Part shown: piece after piece, positions 11,179 to 22,217 of the stretch | How the letters are laid out: every line of letters begins with the position of its first letter | How positions within the stretch are numbered: position 1 is the first letter of the stretch | NCBI GenBank assembly: GCA_029204225.1 | Contig: CM055098.1 | Coordinates: 54,568,282-54,632,281 of the forward strand | Length of the DNA stretch: 64,000 nt | Origin: Diphasiastrum complanatum | Lineage: Eukaryota; Streptophyta; Lycopodiopsida; Lycopodiales; Lycopodiaceae | Direction of reading: 5' to 3' | Notes under the pieces: generated by a model | Databases searched by the model: none | The model's input: only the letters and a program-made list of their open reading frames with translations | What the model was told of the DNA's origin: nothing | Made by a program: the position numbers and the translations under genes

Positions 11179-13195
11179 ATGGATCCATCATCTAGTTCAT
11201 CTCTCATTGACAAACTCTATGGAGATAACTACCATCTCTAAGAATGAAGGTTATACTTCTAGCCAAAGAACTGTGAGACATCATTGATGGCATAGAGCTC
11301 AAACCAGAAGGTGATGCAGCCATCATCACCAAGTGGAGACTGGGAGATGGCAAAGCATTTTCCATGATCATCCTCAACATCAAGGACACTCAAATCAGCC
11401 ACATGCGTGCTGCTCAGACTGCTAAGGATGCATGGGACATCCTAGCAACTCTCTACAACATTAGAGACGTTACTTCCAAGTTTCATCTGAGGAAGAAATT
11501 CTTCACCCTCAGAATGTTTGAAGTAGATAGTGTTTCAAGTCACCTCAACACCTTCAAAAATCTTATGGAGCATATGACTGCAACTATCTCAATCATATAA
11601 GATTCCGATGCACTCATGACTCTATTATTGAGTCTACCTGAAGCCTACAAAACTTGGGTAATGGCAATTTCTACCCAGGAGCACCTCACTCTATCAAGAG
11701 TAATTTCACTGCTCCTACAAGAGGAGATTAAAAGATCAGCATCCTCCTCAGGCTCAGGATCAAATCCTCAAGCTCTACATTCAAAAAATCAAAAGTTTAG
11801 ATCTAAGAGATTTACAAAGTCAGACTAGACTGACAAGAAAAGCAACATGTAGTCTGGACCAAATTTCGGTTTAGGATTGAATTCAAGCTCTTCATCATTA
11901 CAACCAGTGCAAAAACTTTTCTACAAATATTGTAAGAGGACTGGCCACAAAATCAAGGACTGCCAAATTTTGAAGTACAACAACGAAAAGAAGAGGCAGT
12001 TCCAACAACAAGCACATAGTGCTACAGCCAGTCACTCAGATCAGCAACAAGAAGAAGAAGATGAAGCAGCTTTTATGACCAAAATAAAAAAACAACGGGA
12101 TATCAAAATCTAGTATCTAGATTCTGGAGCAACTCAACACATGACTCACCATCGCGACTGGTTCAAAGACTACAGGTCATTCACCCACTCTCAAGTTGTG
12201 CAACTTGGAGACAACTCATCACATTCAATCGAAGGTGAAAGGACAGTCAGAGTTGAATTCAAAAAAGGTGAAGTCAATTTGTTGTCCAACGTTCTCCACG
12301 TTCCACATCTGAGAATCTGCTCTCGGTTAATAGAATCACTGATTCAGGTGAAAGGGTCAAATTTGATATAGAAGGCTGCACAATACTTGACAAATCCTGA
12401 AAGGTTCTAGCCTACGGAAAAAGAAGTGGCTATCTTTACAAACTCATCCATTGTTATTCTTCTAATAATCAATCTCTTCACACAGCCACTTCTGGATCAA
12501 CTGATATTTTGTGAAATTTCATACTTGGCCATCTTAACTTCAACAGTATTTAGCAAATGTCAGTTCGGAGTCTAGTACAAGATCTATCTTCAGTCAGCAA
12601 GCCAATTATGGAATACATCAACAATATACAACCAGATACTCACCCAGTCCAATGGTGTAAGCTGAACGGAAGAATCGGACACTCATCGAGAGTGCGCATG
12701 ATGGCCCATGCCTCTCTTCTAAAGAAATGCTAGGCAGAAGTTGTTACTATAGCTGCCTATTTACAGAATTGATCTATCACCAAAGCTTTGAATGGAAAGA
12801 CACCTTATGAGGTGTGGATTGGATCAAAAGCATCACTTAAACGTATTCAAGTATTTGGATGCATCGCTTTTGCTCAGATCCCTGAGGATCTAAGAAGAAA
12901 GCTAGATGACAAGAGCAGGAAAACAATTTTCATCAGCTATTTTCCAAATCACAAGGCATACAACTCTACAATTTGGATATCGAGAAGACATTCACCAGTA
13001 GAGATGTCATTTTTCATCGACCACAAAGGTAAAGCCACTGATAATTCCGACCCAAGGATCGAGCAACCAGACAATTCCAATCTAGGGATTCAGCTACAGA
13101 ACATCGACGCTGACTCAGAAAATGAGTCAGAACCTCAACGAGTCAACCCACATCAGAGGACCAAAGTTCAACCCAAAAGGTCGAACAGGTCCAGA
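11179..13195 (+). pseudogene. F gag, protease, pre-integrase, integrase remnant
   Basis: Gag includes AQTAKDAWDILATLYNIRD and FHLRKKFFTLRMFEVDSVSS. A CCHC knuckle follows (YCKRTGHKIKDCQ), then the aspartic protease block YLDSGATQHMTHHRDWF and LLSNVLHVPHL. The integrase end is shown by NGKTPYEVWIGSKASLKRIQ and VFGCIAFAQIPEDLRRKLDD. This is standard Copia order. Fossil with many breaks. Confidence 0.83.
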
Positions 13196-14034
13196 CTATT
13201 GATTTCACACGTGTGGACTGTCCACAACATGTACTTGTGATCTCCTAAGGTGTGTAGATGCACCAAGATCAAAACTAGATTGAGATTCAAGATCTATCTT
13301 TGAATCTATGGCAAAAACACACTACTGCATGCATTCAATCACTTCCAACTCTCACTCACACGTGTGGGAAGTATTCAAAAATTACTCTAAGTAAAAACAA
13401 GCTGCTCTCCTTGGGTAGAGAGAGAAAATCATCATGAGCTCTCAGGTAGAGAGAGAAAGCTAGAAATCCAACATCACTCAAAATCCACTCAATCTCCAAA
13501 ATCAATTAGATCCAAATGAGGAGTACAATGATACTAGTAGATCCACAAGCTACCACTATGCTTAACTATGATTGGACCACACTTTGTCACCTCTTAATCC
13601 TATTGGACCATTGATCCATGCACCTCTAGATTCTATTGGACCATTTTCAAGCAAACCTCAAATTCTATTGGACCACTCATGGTTCCACCTCTAATTCCTA
13701 TTGGACCTCCTAAATTTCATCAAACAAAAGCATTACACTTGTCTACACTCTAACTGGCACGAGTTTGGCCTCCTACTCTATTTTGGCTCAATAGTGGCAT
13801 TACAAGTAGAAATGGATAATTTGCCATCTATGCCAAATTTGACCCTATCAACATCCTATACCTAAATGCTTGACTATGAAATTCTATGAGACCCCTATAT
13901 CAAACTTTTTTTATTTACTTTACAATTCTCCACACGTGGGAACATCTTCCACACATGTGAGATTCACTCACAAACTTCTATCATAAAAAATACCAAGCTA
14001 GATTTTTGCCAATTTCTCACACAAACAGTCTTCA
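13196..14034 (-). repeat. A/B-family LTR inserted in F
   Basis: 13200-13934 is a 735-bp minus-oriented copy of the A LTR (ends TGATTTCACACG and CAATTCTCCACA on the plus strand), followed by about 100 bp with more cacacgtggg and cacatgtgag words. The direct repeat tccaga at 13190-13195 and 14035-14040 brackets the whole insert and may be the target duplication, although it lies a few bases outside the TG/CA ends. Confidence 0.75.
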
Positions 14035-15640
14035 TCCAGATTTATGAATGATCCGGCCTACTACTTTGTGTAGGAACCAAACACCGTTGCTGAGGCGATG
14101 TCTACTGCAGATGCTGATCAGTGGAAAGCAGTGATGGACACCGAATTCGATTCTCTTATGGAGTATTAAACATGGACACTCACTGAGCTGTCAAAGGACC
14201 AGAAGCCAATTCCATGCAAATGGATATTCAAGGCAAAGTATGATGCTAAAAGAAGGCCAAATCGTTACAAGGCCAGGCTAGTTGCCAAAGGCTTTTCCCA
14301 TCTTTCAGACTTGGATTATTCAGAAACCTTCGGCCCAGTCATCAAACATGTGTCGATCCACCTACTTCTCTCCTTTGCAGCTGCATCAGATCTTGAAGTC
14401 CACCAGATGGATGTCCATACCGCTTTCCTCAATGGAACCATCGAAGAGGAGATCTACATGACACAGCCAGAGGGATACGAACTCAGTGGCAAGCAACAGC
14501 ACCTTGTATGCAAAATCCACAATTCGCTCTACGGGCTGAAACAGTCACCCAAAGCCTGGTTTCAGAAGATCAACACATTTCTGATTTTGTATGGTTTTAT
14601 TCCAAACTTGGTAGACTCGAATGTCTGTTTCAAATTTGTATCAGATTACTTCATCATCATCACTCTCTATGTAGATGATACACTCTTATTCATTAACAAT
14701 CTGAATATGATGAAGGATACAAAATGCATGCTGGCACAGGAGTACAAGATGACTGACATGGGTCTAGCCCACTATTGTCTCAAAATCCAAATTCAACAAA
14801 ATCGACCCAGCAGACTGATCTTTATCAGTCAGCAACGATATCTCAACAACGTGTTGAAAAAGCATGGAATGGCCAACTACAAACCAAGTCACTTTCCACT
14901 CGACCCTAGACTAAATTATCAAAGGAACAGTCTCCTCAGACTGAGACAGAGAAGGAGGAGATGAAGCAATACCCATTTCAATCCATCATTGGCTCACTGA
15001 TGTATGCAATGACCTGCACGCGACCAGACCTTGCATATTCAATCAGTGCACTCAACCAGTTCCTATCAAATCCAGACGTAACTCATTGGAAGGCACTAAC
15101 AAAGGTCATGAAGTACATCCAAGCAACGAAAACTCTCAACATTTGCTATGGAGGCAGTCACACTGCCAACATTCTTGAAGCCTACACAGATGCGGATTGG
15201 GCAGGAGATGTCGACACCAGAAGATCAACTTTTGGATTTGTATTTTTATACAATCAAGGCCCAATCTCATGGAACAGCCAGAAGCAGACCACAGTTGCAT
15301 TATCATTAATGGAATCCGAATACATAGCTGCCACCAATACAGCCAAAGAGGCGATCTGATTAAGAAAACTGCTTACAGACCTGAACCTTGCACAACCACT
15401 TCCTACAACAATCGATTGTGACAATCAAAGCACAATAGCACTACCTCTCAATCCGAGTTCACTCTTGAAGCAAACATATAGATATAAGGTATCATTACCT
15501 TAGAGAGAAAGTGCACAACAAGGAAGTAGAACTGGTTTTCTGCAGAACAACCTACATGGCAACAGATTACTTCACAAAGGCTCTATCAAAGGAGCAACAT
15601 CTCAGATTTAACGATATGTTATATTTGAAGATTAAAGTTT
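14035..15640 (+). pseudogene. F reverse transcriptase and RNase H remnant
   Basis: RT blocks: KARLVAKGFSHLSDLDYSET, MDVHTAFLNGTIEEEIYM, CKIHNSLYGLKQSPKAWF and the catalytic LYVDDTLLF. RNase H blocks: GSLMYAMTCTRPDLAYSIS, AYTDADWAGDVDTRRSTFGF, ISWNSQKQTTVALSLMESEY and TDYFTKALSKEQH. The Copia variant YVDD and the C-terminal FTKAL signature are clear. Fossil. Confidence 0.9.
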
Positions 15641-15653
15641 TTCAGGATCCACA

Positions 15654-15664
15654 TTAAGGGAGAG
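15654..15664 (+). promoter_or_regulatory. Polypurine tract of F
   Basis: The run aagggagag directly precedes the LTR start TGTTAGATTTC, the usual plus-strand priming tract. Confidence 0.8.
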
Positions 15665-16739
15665 TGTTAGATTTCTTATGTTCAGTCTTAAACAAATCGT
15701 TCAAGTAATGAGCATCCTGAAAATCGAGGGCCGACTACATGTTTTCGGACCTTCACATTTTTTTCGTTTAAATTTTTTTTTTTGCCTTAACCATTTTTTA
15801 GGCACCTTAGCCTTTTTCCCACTTTAGCGAGAAAAGTGACACAGTGGCCAAGTGGCCATAATGCCTTTGAAACCATTCTTAAGGCACCTTCACCCTTTTG
15901 CCCCTTCGCGAAAGTGGTCAGAATGTCTTGAAACTATTTTAAAGACACCTTCAACCCTTTTGGCATTTTCGTTGTCTTTAGTCTAAGGCACCTTTTGCTT
16001 TTCGTTGTCTTTAATCTAAGGCACCGTCGCCTTCTTCGTTGCCTTTAGTCCAAGACACTTTTCGGCTTTTTCGCCTTCTTCGTTGTCTTAAATCTAAGGG
16101 CGCCTTCAGGATTTACATACCTTAAGTATAAGGGCACCTTCAGGATTTGCATACCTTCAATTTAAATGGCACCTTTGGGTTTTTTGAGTTTTTTGCGTTT
16201 TTGTTACATTGGCAGACCGACGTCACCAACTTATCATCAACCCTAAAACAACTGGAGAAAAAAATATCCTAAGGGCGGTTACCAACTTTGTAGACATACA
16301 AAACTGGAGTAAATGGCAATTAAGGCATAAGATATTTTTCTCTCGACACTTGTAAATCTATATATTAGCTTAATCAAGTTATGTAAATGTTAATTTGAGT
16401 TAATTGAATTTTCTCTTTCAATTAGAGTTTTTCTGTAGCCAGCGTTATCATGCTCAACAAGCTGAAGTTATTACTTCAAGCGACTATACTCACTATTGAT
16501 ATTAATCAGAGTGCAATTTTTGTCTCACTACTGCGTTGTTCATTTGTGCAATCTGTATGAATTCTTCTAATTGAATATTTCTGCTGCTAATTGTTGCATT
16601 TTCGTTCCTACATGCCATGCTCAATCCTCGAGCTTATGCTGCCGCTCACACCTGCAGTTTTATGACATGGTATTAGAGTTTCTGTTCTAAATCAAAGTTC
16701 TATTAATCCGACACCATAGTGTCCCACCGTTATACGACA
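15665..16739 (+). repeat. 3' LTR of F (1075 bp) with internal subrepeats
   Basis: Starts TGTTAGATTTC and ends ttatacgaca. About 15960-16170 holds four to five diverged 35-40-bp units built on 'ctttagtctaaggcacc'. A TATA-like ctatatatta lies near 16358, upstream of the U5-like segment. The last 72 bp duplicate leader sequence including a primer-like site. Confidence 0.87.
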
Positions 16740-17592
16740 TCTTGGCTGGTTTTGTTGATGGAAATGAATCTATTGGAGGCTCATTATGTCACTCATCCAT
16801 GGCTAGGTTCTCAAGTGTTGAGTTACTTAGTGTCAATGTTTGGATATTGTCAATTTTTGGTGAGTTCATGGTCATTTTCTTGTGTCAAGTGGATCTTGAA
16901 GATGGACTAGTAAAACGTGCTTGGTTATGGAGTCATGTGGTGCTGTTTTAGTATCATGGATGAACTCACTTACTCATGGATGTCCGAGGCTTGATGGTTT
17001 CTTGTGGCAAGATGGAGATGGAGGCTCATTCATGGAGTGTCATGATGGATACATGGCAACAAAGGACAAAGAAGGAGGAGACATGCAAGCAAATGTTGAT
17101 CACTCATTGTTTGTTTGCTGTATTTTTCCAGAGAGTTCAGCGCTGGAAGCATGGTGGAATCATTTCATTTACATTCTATGTGATTCTTCATGGCTCATTG
17201 ACCTATTATAAAAGGAGAAAACTCGTGGAGAGACACATCTTCTCTCTTCTCTATCTCATTTCATGCTTATACATGGTTCTCTTGGGTTCTACTATCCATT
17301 GGTGCACTATACCTATGATTGCATGCAATTCTATGTGTAGAATGATCTATATTTGCTATTTTTGGATCCACACTTGTGAAATACAGTATCTTGCTGATTT
17401 TGTATGGACAGCAACAGTACTTTATCATTTTATTCATGTTTGATCAAGTTCTGTTAGAGTTTGCATCTCATTTTGTGTGTAGATGCTGATTTTTCTACAT
17501 TGGTGAAATTGGTAGAGTATCATCTTTTGTAACCAAAGATAAGGGACATGGATTGGATCATAAATGATCTGAAATCTTTCACAGTCCATTAG
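16740..17592 (+). mobile_element. Element O: remnant related to the post-gag region of H and M
   Basis: Begins exactly at the F 3' LTR edge. Plus-strand frames contain words found after the zinc knuckle in H (DLEDGL, MESCGA, LTHGCPRLDGF) and in M (GGDGGSFME). So it is part of a gag-only type element, without recognisable LTR or gag core here. A TATA-like ttataaaag lies near 17212, followed by a pyrimidine-rich stretch, perhaps an LTR promoter. N is inserted at its right edge. Broken. Confidence 0.6.
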
Positions 17593-18112
17593 TATTATGT
17601 CCATGGCCAGTAAGTAGGATTCAGTATACTCCTAGTCTTGGATACACGGTACTCCAGTAAATCAAGTTGTTAGTTATGCCACGTCATACTGGATGTGACT
17701 CGAAAGTAACTAATATCCTTGTGAGGCCCAGAACACACTAAATGGAGTTTAGACAAGGTATGAGACAGTGTATGCATGTGTAAAGTTATCAATAGCAATT
17801 CTATGAATAGGTGGTCCATGCTTAGGACTGTATTTTAGGTGAATCTATGTATAGGGAACTTAGGGCTTTGCATGGCTATGTGCCCAGGTTGCTTTTGGCT
17901 CTATATATTGAGCCCAAACTCGCCCTACTCCTAATTGTGATCATTGATTCATTGCCAGGGTTTCACTCTACATTCATGTTTCTTGTTCCTTGGCTTGGGG
18001 GTGAAGCTTCTAGAGTTGATTGGTTGCTTCTACTTGGTTGGGTGGTTGCTCCATAGTGTGTTTTCCCTTGTGTTTTGTCTTGTAAGCAGCTTCTTAGGGA
18101 GCTTCCCTTAAA
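17593..18112 (+). repeat. Left LTR of N
   Basis: Starts TATTATGTCCATGGCC (the right copy starts TGTTATG) and ends cttcccttaaa. A TATA-like ctatatatt is at 17901-17909. Aligns along its length with 49075-49586. Confidence 0.92.
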
Positions 18113-18113
18113 G

Positions 18114-18125
18114 TGGTATCAAAGC
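18114..18125 (+). promoter_or_regulatory. Primer-binding site of N
   Basis: TGGTATCAAAGC lies one base after the left LTR, the initiator-Met type. Confidence 0.85.
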
Positions 18126-19241
18126 AAGGCTTACGAAGATTGGAGAACATGGAGAAGGGCTACCTTTCTTTGAAATTTTGGATTGGATCCATGGGAATTC
18201 TCTTCCAAGGTGGATAGCAAGGGTGCAAGTGGGTGTACTATCCTAGTTTCAATTTGCATGTTGCTAAGATCCATTGCTCTTGGGGTTCTTTGTGGTTTTA
18301 TGGAGAATTGTCCTTGAAGGCCAATTTGTGATGCTTTTTTGGATCTCTTTCATGTGTAGATCAAATCTTTGGTAGATCCGAATTTTCCAGCAAGTGTACT
18401 TTTGTTTTAGGGTTTATTAATGATGAAATTAATGATGCATGCCGGTTCTCTCCAATGATTTAGGATTCTAGGCTATGTTTTGGTCAAAATTGCTTGGTTT
18501 TTCATGCTTTTTGGCACAAAATAGATAGTAACAACCAAAATCCAGCAAGATCAGATCAATTAGATGGTTGTAATTCTGTAAAATGGTTTGCATGTGTTAG
18601 AGAAAGAGTTGTATGTCATGACTTTCCAATTTATGGTGATGAAAAAACCGAGAAATAGCCAAAAATCATCATTTGTTTTTTCATAAAGTTGGATAGTAGG
18701 TGGCTGTAAAACACCATGTAGAGCTTGTAAACATGTGAACCAAAGTCTTTTGAAGCTTTCCCTGAAGTTAGAACCAAGAATTCCAGGGATTGAACTTGTA
18801 GGAAGTCAAAAAAGTTCAAAAAATGACCATTTTTGGTGATTTCTGGCGGTTGGATCTCTCCAAATCCATAAAGAGATCATTCTGGAATTAATTATAGCAT
18901 GATTAGCATTTCTTTTTACCTTTCCAGCAAGCTATCAGACCTGTGAACTGATGGCCGGTGGCTTATGCACCATCTCCATCAAGTTTGAAGCTATTTTGAC
19001 TTCTACAAATCAAAAAATCTTCGTTCTCAGCCTATACTACATCTTAGGATCAGTATGAATGCTTCATGGAAGTCTAATTGATGGTTTAAGACTATTGGTA
19101 GCATTCATTTTGAGCTTGGGATGGTGTTTGCACGTTTTTTGATCATTTGGTCTACAAAAAGTGCGTCCTACTACAGTTTTTTGGCAACTATGATCTCGCA
19201 CATGTGAAGCCTATGTGGCAGGCTGACATGGCAAGCATCTT
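18126..19241 (+). other. N internal region, left part: no coding seen
   Basis: About 1.1 kb of leader-like DNA with short random frames only. It ends with atctt, the left target duplication of K. Confidence 0.8.
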
Positions 19242-19687
19242 TGTGGGGTCGAAGATCTCTCATCGTATAGCCCTTCCGCCTGTCAACAAAGGTTAGATCA
19301 CTGGATAGGTGCCTAACTATGCATAGATGCTACTTTTAGTTAATTTCCTACTTTCTCCCTTAACTCTACTCACTACTATACTACTCCTCTTTAACTCTAC
19401 TCCTCTACACTAACATTCATCATAGTTTGGTTGAAGGAAAGGAATGGAGAAGAAGAGATTGAGAAGAGAAGAGAAAGAGAGAGAAAGAGAGTGAAGGTGG
19501 AGGTTAGCTCAAATGCTCCTTATGCTTGCTAATGGAAAAACATTCACTATTGGCAAACAATAAACATGGAAATAGAAAGCAAGAGAAAACACAACCAAGA
19601 GCATTAGCAAGTAGTGAATAGCAAATGAGGATGCTTCTCTTCCAAAAATGGTAGACTTTTCTCCTTCTCATTAAGCATCCAAATAGT
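19242..19687 (-). repeat. Left (3') LTR of K, outer part
   Basis: Plus-strand start tgtggggtcgaagatctc matches 44575 onward of the right LTR. Ends with atagt, the target duplication of H. Confidence 0.93.
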
Positions 19688-19815
19688 TGTGAAAAATACA
19701 GATCCTAAGTGGATCTAAACTCCAAGATCATTGGCTTGAATGCTTGCACTCCAAACTACATAAGCTAGGAATTGGCAACACATTCTATGCTACCTAGAAT
19801 GCAAAGAACTTGATC
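19688..19815 (-). repeat. Left (3') LTR segment of H
   Basis: 128 bp starting TGTGAAAAATACAG, with no difference I can see from 23326-23453. Confidence 0.92.
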
Positions 19816-20457
19816 ATTGACATAACAATGTTCATACATGAGATTAGGCAAGTGAGGTAGAGTAAGAAGACACTTCCTTGCAGCTCCAAAGACCTTACTT
19901 GAACCTTCAAGAACCTGTAAAAACAGATCCAAAATGCCTTGACCATTTGTCTCTTCTTTGATGCTTTTCACTAGCTTCGAATTGCCACTTGTCTCTTGGT
20001 GTTGATGAAGCAATCCAAGATCAACCTCTTGATCTTCCAATAAGACATCAAAGATCTTGCATATGTGAACATCTTCAGATCTGAAACTCTGAAGATACTC
20101 CCTCTCAAACACATGATTAAGATCCCACAAGATCTCATCAATGCTCAAATTTGACCCTTCACTATAGTTAGTGAAAACAATGCCACCATCATAAACCAAA
20201 AGATAGATTCCAACATTTCCATTTAACATGAAGTAGAGTAGGTGAAGATGAGTATCAAACCTAATCAAAACAGCCCTCTTGAGTTCATAACAAACCTCAA
20301 TAAGCTCACCAATGATATCTCCCTTGCCTTGAAGAAGTTGCCACTTGAGTTGCTCCATGTAGTCTTCTTCAACCAACCTTTTGCCATCTTGACCATGAAT
20401 GAACAATCCACCACAATCATAGAATGCTTTGAGTTGATGAAGAGATTTTAGATCCAT
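19765..20457 (-). CDS. Second ORF of H (230 aa), function unknown
   Basis: Starts ATGGATCTAA, so its start codon overlaps the end of the gag ORF by 10 nt. This spacing could allow re-initiation or a translational switch, but that is only inferred. The protein begins MDLKSLHQLKAFYDCGGLF and is rich in Leu, acidic and hydrophobic residues, with no Asp-Ser-Gly protease or RT motif. Its last residues read into LTR sequence. I do not recognise a family. Fossil status applies, since it lies in a non-autonomous retroelement. Confidence 0.55.
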   Translation of the reverse strand: MDLKSLHQLKAFYDCGGLFIHGQDGKRLVEEDYMEQLKWQLLQGKGDIIGELIEVCYELKRAVLIRFDTHLHLLYFMLNGNVGIYLLVYDGGIVFTNYSEGSNLSIDEILWDLNHVFEREYLQSFRSEDVHICKIFDVLLEDQEVDLGLLHQHQETSGNSKLVKSIKEETNGQGILDLFLQVLEGSSKVFGAARKCLLTLPHLPNLMYEHCYVNDQVLCILGSIECVANS

Positions 20458-22217
20458 GCTTTGGTCTTCCCAAGAACCACTCTTCCATTGCCCTTTCCTT
20501 CACAAGACTCCCTCTTAATGCTAGCACCACAAAAGTTAGAAACCTCCCTCTTGATAGTTGCACCATAAGAAGTAGAAGACTCTTGAATATTAGAAGCCAA
20601 GAAAAGAATCCTTAGTACCTTCAACATAAGAGTGATTGAAGTACTCTCTCTTTTCAAACATGAACTTCTACTCAATGATTTAGGTAATGAGTCATATGAT
20701 AATGATTCTTCCTCACTATCGTTCATAAAAACATCATTCAAAGTACATCCTACTTTGAACACTTCACATACTTCTCTTCCTTTTGACTTGTGATCTCCCT
20801 CACCAAGTCTCATGATAGAAACCTTTGATCTACTCTTTTTATGAAGAATTGTGACACCACTTGTTGCACAAATGACTTTATCACAAAAAGATGTAAAAGA
20901 ACCATTTCCTTCAAGCATGCTCAAAGCACCATCATCTTTTCCCACATGATTACATACATCAATATGAAAAGAATTAGAAGAACAACCATCTTCTTGCAAA
21001 GAATGACACTTAGCATCTCCATCTTTTTCCATATGAACAAACAAGTCATTAGCAACAATCACTTCCAAAGAAGAATCTTCATCAACTCCATTGATGAAGT
21101 TAGCTCCTTCCTTACCTTTTCCATTTTTGCACTTGCCATCTAGCACCATTGAAGAACCACCAAGCCTTGGAAGTCCATGAGTAGAAGAGTACAAACATGA
21201 TGCTAATTTAGCTCCACATGACTCCATTTGACTAGTAGGTAGCACTAGTCCATCTTCAAGATCCAATGGATCCAAAAAATTGACCATAGATTCACCAAAG
21301 CTTGCCAAGTTAGCACAACAATTATCATCTCCAAGAAGTACATTAGATCTCAACCTAGATCTAGCATTTTGTTTCTTATGGCATTCATTTGCAAAATGTC
21401 CTTTCACTCCACAATAAAAACATTTGAACTTGGACTTATCTTGCTTCCTACTTTGCAAAGAAGAAGAATGCTTTCCATGCTCCAAACTACCTTGCTTGGA
21501 CCACTTGCCTTTGAACTTGCCCTTTGTGAAAAGAGCTTCTTCATCTCCACCTTGTGTTGATGCACCACCACCTTTGGCTTGCAACCTATGCTCTTCAGCC
21601 ACCAAGATCTCTTGCAAGTCATTGACACTTGGCAAGGACTTTTGTATAGCAAAGCATTGTACAAGGTTAGAATGTTCATCAAGCAAACCATTCAACATGA
21701 CTTGAACTAGTTCCCCATCCTTTATGCTTTCATCTATGCATGCTAGATCATCATTCAAGGATTTAACCTTCAAGACAAATGAATGTGCACTCTCTCCCTC
21801 TCTTTGACAACTTTGGAAGATTTGCCTTCTTAGGGTGAGAACCCTAGATGTGGATTTGGACTCATAGATCTTCTTCAAAGCATTCCATGCTTCACTTGAA
21901 GAAGTACATTTACCAACTTCTTTAAGAAGTTCATTGGTAACATTCATCTTTATGATATGTAAGGCTCTTTTAGCCCTTCTATCAAAATTTAGTTGCTCTT
22001 GAAGAATTAGAGGTCTTTCTTCAATTCCCACAACTATATCCATTAGCTCATTCAACTCTAGTAAAGACTCCATCCTCACTTTCCAAGTTGAATAGTTTGT
22101 AGAGTTTAACCTCTCTTTAGCTTCCAACATGATTCCACCATTGGATGTCATGATGCTAAAATCTTCTTGTGTCCTTAGGCTCTGTTCTAATGCACCTAGC
22201 ACTCTCCTTTCTCTCAA
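20448..22217 (-). CDS. gag-type protein of H (589 aa, frame looks whole)
   Basis: N-terminal Copia gag core at about residues 25-200: NYSTWKVRMESLLELNELMD, RALHIIKMNVTNELLKEVGK, STSRVLTLRRQIFQSCQREG, LVQVMLNGLLDEHSNLVQ and LPSVNDLQEILVAEEHRLQ. A basic stretch (FTKGKFKGKWSKQG) leads to one CCHC knuckle CFYCGVKGHFANECHKK near residue 270. The remaining 300 residues are Ser/Asp/Cys-rich without protease or integrase motifs, an unusual long tail shared in part with O and M. The likely role is particle and RNA binding, in trans with Copia pol. Confidence 0.8.
   Translation of the reverse strand: MRERRVLGALEQSLRTQEDFSIMTSNGGIMLEAKERLNSTNYSTWKVRMESLLELNELMDIVVGIEERPLILQEQLNFDRRAKRALHIIKMNVTNELLKEVGKCTSSSEAWNALKKIYESKSTSRVLTLRRQIFQSCQREGESAHSFVLKVKSLNDDLACIDESIKDGELVQVMLNGLLDEHSNLVQCFAIQKSLPSVNDLQEILVAEEHRLQAKGGGASTQGGDEEALFTKGKFKGKWSKQGSLEHGKHSSSLQSRKQDKSKFKCFYCGVKGHFANECHKKQNARSRLRSNVLLGDDNCCANLASFGESMVNFLDPLDLEDGLVLPTSQMESCGAKLASCLYSSTHGLPRLGGSSMVLDGKCKNGKGKEGANFINGVDEDSSLEVIVANDLFVHMEKDGDAKCHSLQEDGCSSNSFHIDVCNHVGKDDGALSMLEGNGSFTSFCDKVICATSGVTILHKKSRSKVSIMRLGEGDHKSKGREVCEVFKVGCTLNDVFMNDSEEESLSYDSLPKSLSRSSCLKRESTSITLMLKVLRILFLASNIQESSTSYGATIKREVSNFCGASIKRESCEGKGNGRVVLGKTKAWI

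Larger units (their letters stand above)
10480..16739 (+). mobile_element. Element F: Copia fossil with a foreign LTR inside
   Basis: The most complete Copia pol in the window. Parts: 5' LTR (second half only next to it), tandem primer sites, gag, zinc knuckle, protease, pre-integrase, integrase, RT, RNase H, purine tract and a 1075-bp 3' LTR. An LTR of the A/B family is inserted near the integrase/RT boundary. It is broken, with many breaks, so it looks old and inactive. Confidence 0.88.
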
